The notes below the pieces were generated by a model. It was not told the origin of the DNA and ran no database searches. It saw only the letters and a program-made list of their open reading frames with translations. A stretch of 51,909 nt of DNA from Collinsella aerofaciens. GTDB taxonomy: Bacteria; Actinomycetota; Coriobacteriia; Coriobacteriales; Coriobacteriaceae. Location of the stretch: positions 1 to 51,909 of the forward strand of contig CAJMJM010000002.1 of the NCBI GenBank assembly GCA_905213725.1. Reading direction: 5' to 3'. This document shows positions 8,843-16,797 of this stretch, in pieces. Made by a program: the position numbers and the translations under genes. How positions within the stretch are numbered: the first letter of the stretch is position 1; the number at the start of each line of letters is the position of its first letter.

Positions 8843-8872
8843 TTCGCATATACAACTACGCTTTGATAGAAT
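8843..8872 (+). promoter_or_regulatory. Promoter of the small toxin-like gene
   Basis: TTCGCA and TAGAAT are separated by 18 bases, in an AT-rich stretch that stands out from its surroundings. The TAGAAT box is 65 bases upstream of the ATG, leaving a leader that could fold or be blocked by antisense RNA. Confidence 0.45.
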
Positions 8873-8936
8873 CGGTATCGTTGGCGGCAGTTCCATGTGC
8901 CGGGCAGCGCCCTCCACCTGATGGGAGGTGATGCCC

Positions 8937-9062
8937 ATGACCGATTTGATTGATTTCGTGAGACTTCTGACCGCTTTGGTCTCGTTCTCCACGGCGCTCG
9001 TCGGCCTTTCCGAGGCACTCAAGCAGCGTTCGAAGCGCAACAGAAGGGGTCGCCGCCGCTAA
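8937..9062 (+). CDS. Small hydrophobic peptide, type I toxin/holin-like candidate
   Basis: A 41-residue peptide with one hydrophobic helix (about residues 4-28, rich in L, V, F, A) and a strongly basic tail, KQRSKRNRRGRRR. A strong GGGAGGTG ribosome site is 8 bases from this ATG; the ATG two codons earlier is too close. The layout (short membrane peptide, very strong ribosome site, own promoter and a convergent promoter just downstream) is that of type I toxin-antitoxin modules such as TxpA/BsrG or the holin-like toxins of Firmicutes. I do not recognise an exact family. It is bracketed by two copies of one palindrome, 8783-8811 and 9217-9245. Toxicity is inference. Confidence 0.6.
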   Translation: MTDLIDFVRLLTALVSFSTALVGLSEALKQRSKRNRRGRRR

Positions 9063-9094
9063 GGCGTTGACCCCCTAATGCAAACAACGGCGCT

Positions 9095-9159
9095 GCCCAG
9101 CTTTCCAGAACTTGGGCTGCCGTCGACACTATTCTACCCACGAATGACATTTTGAACAA
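9095..9159 (-). ncRNA. Putative antisense RNA promoter and 5' hairpin opposite the toxin-like gene
   Basis: Read on the minus strand, TTGTTC (9154-9159) and TAGAAT (9131-9136) are spaced by exactly 17 bases. A transcript from here would start near 9124, pass a hairpin with GCCCA/TGGGC arms (9095-9117) and run into the 3' end of the small-peptide gene. This is the usual place for the antitoxin RNA of a type I module. Its 3' end is not visible, so only the promoter and hairpin are marked. Confidence 0.4.
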
Positions 9160-9216
9160 TCAGCAATGCCGCTCCAAAAGCCAGGCACAACTGGCACAAC
9201 CTAGGCGGTCGCTGAA

Positions 9217-9245
9217 TGTGACAAAGAGGCTGCCCCTTCGTCACA
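9217..9245. repeat. REP-like palindrome (TGTGACAAAG stem), right of toxin module
   Basis: A 29-bp imperfect palindrome, TGTGACAAAGAGGC then GCCCCTTCGTCACA, in the same orientation as the copy at 8783-8811 and 434 bp from it. Confidence 0.8.
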
Positions 9246-9271
9246 TCCCAAATATTGCCTTTACGTGTTGA

Positions 9272-9317
9272 TGCACACGGTGTGCAATAATACTCGCACT
9301 GTGCAATAGCGCACAGT
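9272..9317 (+). promoter_or_regulatory. Two palindromic operator candidates before the TetR gene
   Basis: TGCACACGGTGTGCA (9272-9286) is a perfect inverted repeat, and ACTGTGC (9298-9304) is inverted as GCACAGT (9311-9317) across six bases. Both share the half-site TGTGC. They lie 20 to 65 bases before the TTG start of the TetR-like gene, where an autorepressor would bind. Confidence 0.55.
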
Positions 9318-9337
9318 CTGAGTAACAAGGAGGACGC

Positions 9338-10048
9338 TTGTCCCAGCTCGAGAAATGCGACCGCCGGTCCCTTCGCTCACAGCGTGCCCTTCGCCAGGCG
9401 CTTGCCAGCGAGCTTGCCGAAAGCGGCGACCTTTCGCGCATTAACGTCGCGTCGCTCACCGAGCGCGCTGGCCTTACGCGCCGCACGTTCTATTCGCACT
9501 ACCGCGATATCCCCGACTTTATCAATCAAATCGAGGACGGCTTGCTGGCCGAGATCCGTGAGCGCATTGAGCTCATCACCGCAGCTCAGCTGCCCGATCT
9601 CTATCACAACATCGATGAGCTCGAGCCGGCACCCGGTTCGGTTGAGTTGCTGCGCTACCTTGCGGCCAACCGCGATTTAATCGGATCGCTGCTGGGCCCG
9701 GGCGGCGACCCCGCCTTTATTAAAAAGATCATCGATACCGCACGCGAGGCCGTGGTGCCGCGCGCACAGACGGGCATTTTGGGCTTGGCGCTGGGCACCT
9801 TCTTTGACTACTACGTCACCTATGTCGTGAGTGCCGAGGTCGGCATGATCCAGCGTTGGTTTGAGCGTGACCTTTCTGAATCGCCCGAGACCATGGCGCG
9901 CATTATGACGGTTATCGCCTTTGTGCGCCCCGGCGACCTGTATGGCCAACTCATCGATATCAACGTGCCGGAATTCGGCATGAAGCTATTGAACCTGCAG
10001 CTCGAGGACGCGGTCGACACCACCGCAACCGTCGAGTCCAACAACTAA
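9338..10048 (+). CDS. TetR/AcrR-family transcriptional regulator
   Basis: A 236-residue regulator with an N-terminal DNA-binding domain: RSQRALRQALASELAE, then INVASLTERAGLTRRTFYSHY (about residues 25-55), the typical TetR helix-turn-helix ending in a TFYxHY motif. The C-terminal two thirds is the ligand-binding and dimerisation domain, with no recognisable ligand. The start is a TTG placed four bases after AAGGAGG, which is unusual but well supported. Two palindromes just upstream are likely its operators. The activase gene follows after 11 bases, so the regulator probably controls that gene and itself. Confidence 0.88.
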   Translation: MSQLEKCDRRSLRSQRALRQALASELAESGDLSRINVASLTERAGLTRRTFYSHYRDIPDFINQIEDGLLAEIRERIELITAAQLPDLYHNIDELEPAPGSVELLRYLAANRDLIGSLLGPGGDPAFIKKIIDTAREAVVPRAQTGILGLALGTFFDYYVTYVVSAEVGMIQRWFERDLSESPETMARIMTVIAFVRPGDLYGQLIDINVPEFGMKLLNLQLEDAVDTTATVESNN

Positions 10049-10059
10049 GAGGAGAGACA

Positions 10060-13000
10060 ATGAGCAAACTCGTCGAGGGCATTAAAGACCGTGTGGTCGC
10101 TGCCGCGCGTGAGGCTGCACCCGCCGTGGTGGATGCCGCGCAGAAGGCCGCGACCGCAGCTGCCGAGAAAGTTGCCGAGGCAGTTGCCGATGCCAAGAAC
10201 GCGGCAGGGGAGGCGTCCGTCGCTAGCGAGCCCGCCCCCGCCGCTGCGCCCGTAGCCGCCACCGCCGCCCACGCCCCCGAAGGCGCGATCTTCAACCCCG
10301 GCAACGCCCACGGCAACCTGCACCTGGGCATTGACGTGGGCTCCACCACCGTTAAGCTCGCCGTACTCAACGACGATAACCAGATCGTCTACGCCAAGTA
10401 CCAGCGCCACCACACCGACGTCCGTGCCTGCGCCCGCGACCTGTTCGAGGGCGCTGCGACGGTGCTGCCGACGGCCCAGATGACCTGCGCCATTACCGGC
10501 TCGGGCGGCCTGCTGCTGTCCCAGTGGCTCGACCTGGAGTTTGTCCAGGAGGTCATCGCCAGCAAGCGTGCCGTCGAGACCCTCATCCCGGCCACCGACG
10601 TCGCCATCGAGCTGGGCGGCGAGGACGCCAAGATCATCTACTTCGACAACGGCATCGAGCAGCGCATGAACGGCACCTGCGCCGGCGGCACGGGCGCGTT
10701 CATCGACCAGATGGCAACCCTGCTGCACACTGACGCCAGCGGCCTTAACGAACTCGCGGCCAACGCCACCACCATCTATCCCATCGCCAGCCGCTGCGGC
10801 GTTTTTGCCAAGACCGACGTGCAGCCGCTGCTCAACGAGGGCGCCCGCCCCGAGGACGTGGCCGCCTCCATCTTCCAGGCTGTCGTGACCCAGACCATCT
10901 CGGGCCTGGCGTGCGGCCGTCCCATCCGCGGCAACGTCGCCTTCCTGGGCGGCCCGCTGCAGTATCTCTCCGAGCTGCGCCACCGCTTCTACCTCACGCT
11001 CAATCTGGACGAGGAGCACCGTATCGTGCCCCAAAACGCTCACCTGTTTGTGGCGAGCGGCGCCGCCATGGCGCACGAGTCCAACAAGCTCAGCACGTTC
11101 CCGCAGCTCATCGGGGCCATCGATGCCCTGGGTGACACGCAGGGTGCCGAGGTCGAGCGTCTGGATCCGCTCTTTGCCACCGACGAGGACTTTGCCGAGT
11201 TCAAGACCCGCCACGACACCGAGGTCGTCCCCAAGGGCAAGCTCGAAGGCTACACCGGACGCGTGTTCCTCGGCATCGACGCCGGCTCCACCACCATGAA
11301 GGCCGCGCTCGTGGGCGAGGACGGTCAGCTGCTGCACACCTGGTACGGCAACAACAACGGCGACATCCTAGGCACGGCCAAGGTCATCATGGCCGATTTC
11401 TACAACCACATCCCCGCGGGCTGCACCATCGGCCACGTGACCACCACGGGCTACGGTGAGGCGCTGCTCATCGAGGCCCTCAAGGCCGATTCCGGCGAGA
11501 TCGAGACCGTCGCGCACCTGCGCGGCGCCAAGGCGTTCCTGCCCGGCGTCGAGTTCATTCTGGACATTGGCGGCCAGGACATGAAGTGCCTGCGCGTCAA
11601 GGACGGCGTCATCGAGCACATCATGCTCAACGAGGCCTGCTCGTCGGGTTGCGGTAGCTTTATCGAGAGCTTCGCCGTCTCTATGAACATGGACGTGCGC
11701 GCGTTCGCCAACGCCGCCATCCATGCCAAAGCCCCGGTCGACCTGGGAAGTCGCTGCACGGTCTTTATGAACTCGCGCGTCAAGCAGGCGCAAAAGGAAG
11801 GCGCCACGGTGGGCGACATCGCCGCCGGCCTGTCCTATTCCGTCATCAAGAATGCCCTGTTCAAGGTCATTAAGCTGCGCGATCCCAAGGAGATCGGCAG
11901 CCAGGTAATCGTCCAGGGCGGCACCTTTATGTCCGATGCCACGCTGCGCGCGTTTGAGCAGCTCACCGGCGTTCATGCCGTGCGTCCCGACATCGCCGGC
12001 TGCATGGGCGCCTACGGTGCGGCCCTGCTCGCCCGCGATCGCGCCGGCGCCGACGGCACCTCGACCATTCTTTCGGCTGAGGACATCGCGCACCTCACCG
12101 TGACGCAAAAGCATGTCCGCTGCGGCCGTTGCTCCAACAACTGCCAGCTTACCGTCAACGACTTTGGCGGCGGTAGGCGCTTCATTACCGGCAACCGCTG
12201 CGAGAAGGGCGCCGGCCACAAAAAGCAGAAGACTGAGGCCCCCAACCTCTTCAAAAAGAAAAACGAGCTGCTCTTTGACCGCGAGGTCCTGAGCCCCGAC
12301 GAGGCCCCGCGCGGCACCGTGGGTATCCCGCGCGCACTCAACATGTACGAGAACTACCCCTTCTGGCATGCGTTCTTTACGCGCCTGGGCTTTAGCGTGC
12401 AGCTGTCCGACCAGTCGAGCAAAAAGACCTACCAGGCGGGCATCGAGTCCATGCCGTCCGAGAGCGTGTGCTATCCGGCCAAGATGAGCCACGGCCACGT
12501 GATGAACCTCATTGACCGTGACGTCGACTTTATCTGGATGCCGTGCGTGCGCTGGGAGCGCAAGGAGGATCCGACCGCCGGCAACTGCTATAACTGCCCC
12601 ATCGTCATGAGCTACCCCACGGCGCTGGCGCTCAACATCGACGAGATCCGTGAGCAGAACATCGAGTTCCTGTACCCGTTTGTGCCCTATCACGACAAGA
12701 CCGAGCTCAAGCGCCGTCTATACCAGGTGCTCGCCGTCGACCGTGTGGCCGATGCTGAGGCCGGTCGCGGTCGCGTGCGCGGTCCCAAGATCACGCGCTC
12801 TGAGGTCGATGCCGCCGTCAACGCCGCCTACGAGGCCGACGCGCGTTTTCACGAGGACATCCAGACCATGGGCGAGGAGGCCCTTAAGTGGGTCGAGGAC
12901 CACGGCGGCCACGGCATCGTACTCGCCGGTCGTCCCTACCATAACGACCCCGAGATCAACCATGCCCTGCCCGAGCTTATCTCGAGCTTTGGCTTTGCGG

Positions 13001-14847
13001 TCTTTACCGAGGATTCGCTCGCGCATCTGGTGAAGCCCGAGCGTCCGATTCGCGTCGTCGATCAGTGGATGTATCACAGCCGCCTGTACGCCGTCGCCTG
13101 TTTTGTGACGATGCGCAACGACCTGGACCTGATCCAGCTCAATTCCTTCGGCTGCGGCCTGGACGCTCTGACCACCGATCAGGTGCAGGAGATTCTGGAA
13201 GCCAGCGGCAAGATCTACACCGTGCTCAAGATTGACGAGGTGTCCAACTTGGGCGCCGCGCGTATCCGTATTCGCTCGCTCATGGCGGCGCTCAAGGACC
13301 AGGAGGCCGAGCGCTTGGCCGAGGCTACGGCCGCGGGCGAGACTTACGAGCAGGGCGCTGCCGCGCCGGTGGCGCCCTCCACGGATGCCCCCGCGTTCGC
13401 GAGCCGTAAGTACACGTTCGAGGCGCAGCGCGAGAGTGCTTCGACCGCGTGGCCCAAGGTGCCCTTTACCGAGCAGATGCGCGAGGAGGGCTACACCATC
13501 CTGTGCCCGCAGATGGCGCCGATCCACTTTGACCTGGTCAAAGAGGTGTTCCGTGGTGCTGGCTACAACTTGGAGCTGCTGCCCTCGACCGATCACGATG
13601 CCGTCGAGGCCGGCCTGCGCTACGTGAACAACGACATCTGCTATCCGTCGATCCTGGTGACGGGCCAGATCATGGAGGCCATCGAGAGCGGTCGATACGA
13701 CCTGTCCAAGACAGCCGTGGTTATCAGCCAGACCGGCGGCGGCTGCCGTGCCACCAACTACATCGCACTCATCCGCAAGGCCCTGCGCGAGAGCGGCCAC
13801 CCCGAGATCCCGGTGATCTCGCTTTCGGCCGTGGCGCTGGGCGAGGACAACCCTGGCTTTAAGATTACGCCGGCGCTGCTTAAGCAGGCAGTCTACGCGG
13901 TGCTCTTTGGCGACGTGATGATGCAGATGCTCTATCGCTGCCGCCCGTACGAGGCTACGCCCGGTGCCGCCAACGCGCTCTACGAGGAGTACATGGCGCG
14001 CGCTCGCAAGCTGGCGCCCAAGTTTAACCGCCACAACTACACCAAGCTGTGCCGCGAGGCCATCCGCGCGTTCGACACCATGCCGCTCGTGGGCGAGGGT
14101 ACCAAGCCGCGCGTGGGCGTGGTCGGCGAGATCCTGGTCAAGTTCCATCCCACAGCCAACAACCACGTGGTCGATGTCATCGAGCGCGAGGGCTGCGAGG
14201 CCGTGGTGCCGGGTCTGCTCGACTTTTTCCTGTACTCCATGAGCAACGCCGAGCTGCAGAAGGACGAGTTGGGAAGCTCCGCTACCACGCGCGCTGGTAT
14301 GCAGGCGCTCATCAAGCTCGTGGACTGGATGCGCACGCCGGTGGAGGAGATGCTCGAGAAGTCCCGCCGCTTCGAGGCGCCCGAGCGCATCGGCACCATG
14401 GCCGACAAGGCCCGTACGGTGCTTTCGGTGTGCAACAACATGGGCGAGGGCTGGTTGCTCACGGCCGAGATGCTCGACCTGATCGACCATGGCGCACCCA
14501 ACATCATCTGCACGCAGCCCTTTGCGTGCCTGCCTAACCACGTGGTGGGCAAGGCCGTGATCAAGGAGCTGCGCCGTCAGCACCCCGAGAGCAATATCGT
14601 CGCAGTGGACTACGACCCCGGTGCGTCCGAGGTCAACCAGCTCAACCGTATTAAGCTCATGATCAGCGTGGCCAAGGAAAACATGCGCGCCGGCAAGGGC
14701 TTTAAGCTTGAGAAGGTGGCGCCGCTCGCGATGGACGAGGTCACCGGCCAGATGCGTGCCCACGACGGCTGCGTGAGCTGCGGTTCGGTCGATGAGAGCG
14801 CCGTGGCGTCGGTCGCTGAGCGCCTGGGACGCGGCATTAAGAAGTAG
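10060..14847 (+). CDS. Giant acyl-CoA dehydratase activase / 2-hydroxyacyl-CoA dehydratase-related protein
   Basis: A 1595-residue protein of the COG1924/COG3580/COG3581 type. Two BcrAD/BadFG ATPase domains are visible: LGIDVGSTTVK (about 88-98) with GGEDAK and CAGGTGAF, then LGIDAGSTTMK (about 404) with GGQDMK and CSSGCGSF. These domains use ATP to push an electron from a 4Fe-4S cluster. Next come a cysteine cluster CGRCSNNC (about 688), a DUF2229-type region with SVCYPAK (about 800), and HgdB-like segments with NDICYPS (about 1190) and CVSCG (about 1568). Such proteins accompany hydroxyacyl-CoA dehydration in fermenters, but the substrate is not known. The first 75 residues are unusual: an Ala/Val-rich amphipathic stretch and a Pro/Ala linker absent from the core family. 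Confidence 0.88.
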   Translation: MSKLVEGIKDRVVAAAREAAPAVVDAAQKAATAAAEKVAEAVADAKNAAGEASVASEPAPAAAPVAATAAHAPEGAIFNPGNAHGNLHLGIDVGSTTVKLAVLNDDNQIVYAKYQRHHTDVRACARDLFEGAATVLPTAQMTCAITGSGGLLLSQWLDLEFVQEVIASKRAVETLIPATDVAIELGGEDAKIIYFDNGIEQRMNGTCAGGTGAFIDQMATLLHTDASGLNELAANATTIYPIASRCGVFAKTDVQPLLNEGARPEDVAASIFQAVVTQTISGLACGRPIRGNVAFLGGPLQYLSELRHRFYLTLNLDEEHRIVPQNAHLFVASGAAMAHESNKLSTFPQLIGAIDALGDTQGAEVERLDPLFATDEDFAEFKTRHDTEVVPKGKLEGYTGRVFLGIDAGSTTMKAALVGEDGQLLHTWYGNNNGDILGTAKVIMADFYNHIPAGCTIGHVTTTGYGEALLIEALKADSGEIETVAHLRGAKAFLPGVEFILDIGGQDMKCLRVKDGVIEHIMLNEACSSGCGSFIESFAVSMNMDVRAFANAAIHAKAPVDLGSRCTVFMNSRVKQAQKEGATVGDIAAGLSYSVIKNALFKVIKLRDPKEIGSQVIVQGGTFMSDATLRAFEQLTGVHAVRPDIAGCMGAYGAALLARDRAGADGTSTILSAEDIAHLTVTQKHVRCGRCSNNCQLTVNDFGGGRRFITGNRCEKGAGHKKQKTEAPNLFKKKNELLFDREVLSPDEAPRGTVGIPRALNMYENYPFWHAFFTRLGFSVQLSDQSSKKTYQAGIESMPSESVCYPAKMSHGHVMNLIDRDVDFIWMPCVRWERKEDPTAGNCYNCPIVMSYPTALALNIDEIREQNIEFLYPFVPYHDKTELKRRLYQVLAVDRVADAEAGRGRVRGPKITRSEVDAAVNAAYEADARFHEDIQTMGEEALKWVEDHGGHGIVLAGRPYHNDPEINHALPELISSFGFAVFTEDSLAHLVKPERPIRVVDQWMYHSRLYAVACFVTMRNDLDLIQLNSFGCGLDALTTDQVQEILEASGKIYTVLKIDEVSNLGAARIRIRSLMAALKDQEAERLAEATAAGETYEQGAAAPVAPSTDAPAFASRKYTFEAQRESASTAWPKVPFTEQMREEGYTILCPQMAPIHFDLVKEVFRGAGYNLELLPSTDHDAVEAGLRYVNNDICYPSILVTGQIMEAIESGRYDLSKTAVVISQTGGGCRATNYIALIRKALRESGHPEIPVISLSAVALGEDNPGFKITPALLKQAVYAVLFGDVMMQMLYRCRPYEATPGAANALYEEYMARARKLAPKFNRHNYTKLCREAIRAFDTMPLVGEGTKPRVGVVGEILVKFHPTANNHVVDVIEREGCEAVVPGLLDFFLYSMSNAELQKDELGSSATTRAGMQALIKLVDWMRTPVEEMLEKSRRFEAPERIGTMADKARTVLSVCNNMGEGWLLTAEMLDLIDHGAPNIICTQPFACLPNHVVGKAVIKELRRQHPESNIVAVDYDPGASEVNQLNRIKLMISVAKENMRAGKGFKLEKVAPLAMDEVTGQMRAHDGCVSCGSVDESAVASVAERLGRGIKK

Positions 14848-14877
14848 CTGGCCTGCTATGGGCTGGATATGAGACAA

Positions 14878-14912
14878 ACGGGTGGTGGCCGTACCGGCTA
14901 CCACCCGTTTTT
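14878..14912 (+). terminator. Intrinsic terminator of the activase gene
   Basis: ACGGGTGGT and ACCACCCGT form a 9-bp stem with a 13-base loop, followed by TTTTT. It lies 30 bases after the activase stop. Confidence 0.85.
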
Positions 14913-14913
14913 G

Positions 14914-15096
14914 CTTGGACATATGTTGCGTAAACGCCCCGACTATCACCCTTTGCGAACTCAGATTTCGGAAGTATGCGGCAAAATCTGAATAGACCGA
15001 GCACACCGAATATGTCCAAGCCCTGTACCTGCGGTTTTATTGGCGGAAAATCGGGGGGTGCTCAAGGGTTCCGGAATTTGCCGCATACTTCCGAAA
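14914..15096. repeat. Two interleaved inverted repeats (intergenic element)
   Basis: CTTGGACATAT (14914-14924) is inverted at 15010-15020. TTTCGGAAGTATGCGGCAAA (14966-14985) is inverted without error at 15077-15096. The two pairs interleave rather than nest. A further GAGCAC/GTGCTC pair (14999-15004, 15058-15063) lies inside the 20-bp arms. No frame of use is present. The rest of the 418-base gap (15097-15265) shows nothing beyond a weak promoter-like TTTACG and TATGGA before the next gene. Confidence 0.8.
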
Positions 15097-15265
15097 ACGA
15101 CGTCTCTGCGGCACCAAAAATCGCTCCCAGAACCCTGAGATAATGAACATATGTAGCCGTTTGCCGCGAAATACCATCCGTTTAAGGAACCCGTCCCCAA
15201 CGCGCGTCATCTTTACGGTTGAATAAATACACATCTATGGAATTACGTAAGAGAGGACTGTTCCT

Positions 15266-16225
15266 ATGAGCTACAAGACCGTTTGCGTTGCCGGCGGCGG
15301 CGTGCTGGGAAGCCAGATTGCCTTTCAGGCTGCCTACTGCGGCTTCGATGTAACGATTTGGCTGCGCAGCGAGGGCAGCATCGGCCGCACCCAGCCCAAG
15401 ATCGATCATGTGCGCGAGGAGTACATCGCGGCAATCGAGGGTATGGCGGACGGCACGGGCGAGTGGTGCTCCGGTATCGCCGTTAGCGGCAAGCCCTTCG
15501 ACATAGAGTCGGCTCTCGCCGCCGTTGAGCGCGCCTACTCCACACTCAAGCTGGAGCTCGATCTTGCCAAGGCAGTGGCCGACGCCGATTTGGTCATCGA
15601 GTCTATGGCTGAGGATACCCAGGCAAAGATTGACTTCTACAAGAAGCTCGCCCCGGTCCTTCCGCAAAAGACCGTCGTCGTGACCAACACCTCCACGTTA
15701 CTGCCGAGTACCTTAGCCAAGTACACTGGCCGCCCCGAGAAGTACCTGTCGCTGCACTTTGCCAACTCTATCTGGAAGAACAACATGACCGAGGTCATGG
15801 CACAGGACCAGACCGACAAGCGCTACTTCGATGAACTCGTCGACTTTGCCAACGACATCCGTATGCTGGCGTTGCCCGTCAACAAGGAAAAGAACGGTTA
15901 TCTGCTCAACTCCATGTTGGTACCGTGGCTGCTTTCGGGCCTTGATCTGTACGTCTCGGGCGTGAGCGATCCCAAGAGCATCGACCTCGCGTGGACGCGT
16001 GGCACCGGCGCTCCCAAGGGCCCGTTCCGCGTATTCGACACGGTGGGTATCCAGACGGCCTACAACATCGTCATGCAGTATCAGAAGGTGCCGGGCCTGG
16101 TGAGCCCGCTGCTCAAGAAGATGATGATGCCCTACAACTTTAAGGCCATGGCCTCCGTCCTCAAGAAAATGCTCGACGAAGGCAAGCTGGGCGAAAGCTC
16201 GGGCGAGGGCTTCTTCAAGTACTAA
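15266..16225 (+). CDS. 3-hydroxyacyl-CoA dehydrogenase (NAD-binding)
   Basis: A 319-residue cytoplasmic oxidoreductase that interconverts 3-hydroxyacyl-CoA and 3-oxoacyl-CoA with NAD. The Rossmann loop is GGGVLGSQIA (10-19). DLVIESMAED (about 112-121) and TNTSTLLPS (about 140) follow, then the family LHFANSIWKNNMTEVM segment with the catalytic histidine. The C-terminal half holds the helical dimerisation domain ending in GEGFFKY. It differs from butanoyl-type Hbd proteins by a longer loop after the Rossmann motif. Its neighbour is the acyl-CoA dehydratase activase, so both may serve acyl-CoA fermentation, but the terminator and element between them argue against one operon. An AGAGAGGA ribosome site precedes the ATG. 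Confidence 0.85.
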   Translation: MSYKTVCVAGGGVLGSQIAFQAAYCGFDVTIWLRSEGSIGRTQPKIDHVREEYIAAIEGMADGTGEWCSGIAVSGKPFDIESALAAVERAYSTLKLELDLAKAVADADLVIESMAEDTQAKIDFYKKLAPVLPQKTVVVTNTSTLLPSTLAKYTGRPEKYLSLHFANSIWKNNMTEVMAQDQTDKRYFDELVDFANDIRMLALPVNKEKNGYLLNSMLVPWLLSGLDLYVSGVSDPKSIDLAWTRGTGAPKGPFRVFDTVGIQTAYNIVMQYQKVPGLVSPLLKKMMMPYNFKAMASVLKKMLDEGKLGESSGEGFFKY

Positions 16226-16279
16226 GAACGATCCCTCGGGGTCGGAGGAAAACGGATCATTTTCGGCCGCCAGCAGTGA

Positions 16280-16783
16280 GAAGATGGACCCAGAAATAGA
16301 AAGGAGTGGCAATGGGCTGGCTCGGGCTTTGAAGACAAGTTATTGCAGGCCCAGGGCGATTTCTCGCTCAATGCAGGCCAGCACAGCGTGACGTATCTGC
16401 CGAGTTCTGACACGGCAGCGACTGGTCGCTACCAGGTGCTGCTATACGACAACAACTTTGGTGCGGCCGAGAGCTATCCCAAGTTCGACTGGGGCCAGCT
16501 GGGCGCCGCGGTGGTGACCGACTACAGCAAGGGAACGCATTCGTTTGGGCGCATCTTTACGGTGGATGAGACCGCGCGCACCTACAAGCTTGTGGACCAG
16601 ATCGCGGTGCCGTTCTCGGGCTACGTTAGTAGTGCGCAGCGCGTCGGCGATTCGAATAGCATGCTCGTGGCTTCGGGCCAGGCCAAGACCTTCACCGAGT
16701 ACGATCGCTATGGACTTCCCATCGCCACCTACGAGATGGAAGCCGAGAAGTACATCTACCGCGTGTACAAGTACGAGCTGTAG
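16280..16783 (+). pseudogene. C-terminal fragment of an aryl-sulfate sulfotransferase
   Basis: The open frame from 16280 carries WQWAGSGFEDKLL near its start, then QHSVTYLP, VLLYDNNFG, FDWGQLG and YKLVDQIAVPFSG, and ends IYRVYKYEL. These are features of the end of the six-bladed propeller of arylsulfotransferases (PF05935), which move sulfate between phenolic compounds. Full-length proteins are about 550-600 residues; only about 160 remain. There is no start codon in the expected place and no signal peptide. The likely history is deletion of the 5' part. A competing frame with a good ribosome site at 16314 stops after six codons. Not expected to be functional. Confidence 0.75.
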
Positions 16784-16797
16784 CGCTGCGCTCTGCA

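Noticed and set aside
10045..15006. Very long open frames on the minus strand opposite the activase gene
   Set aside because: They arise from the GC-rich codon bias of the plus-strand gene, lack ribosome sites and encode no recognisable domain.
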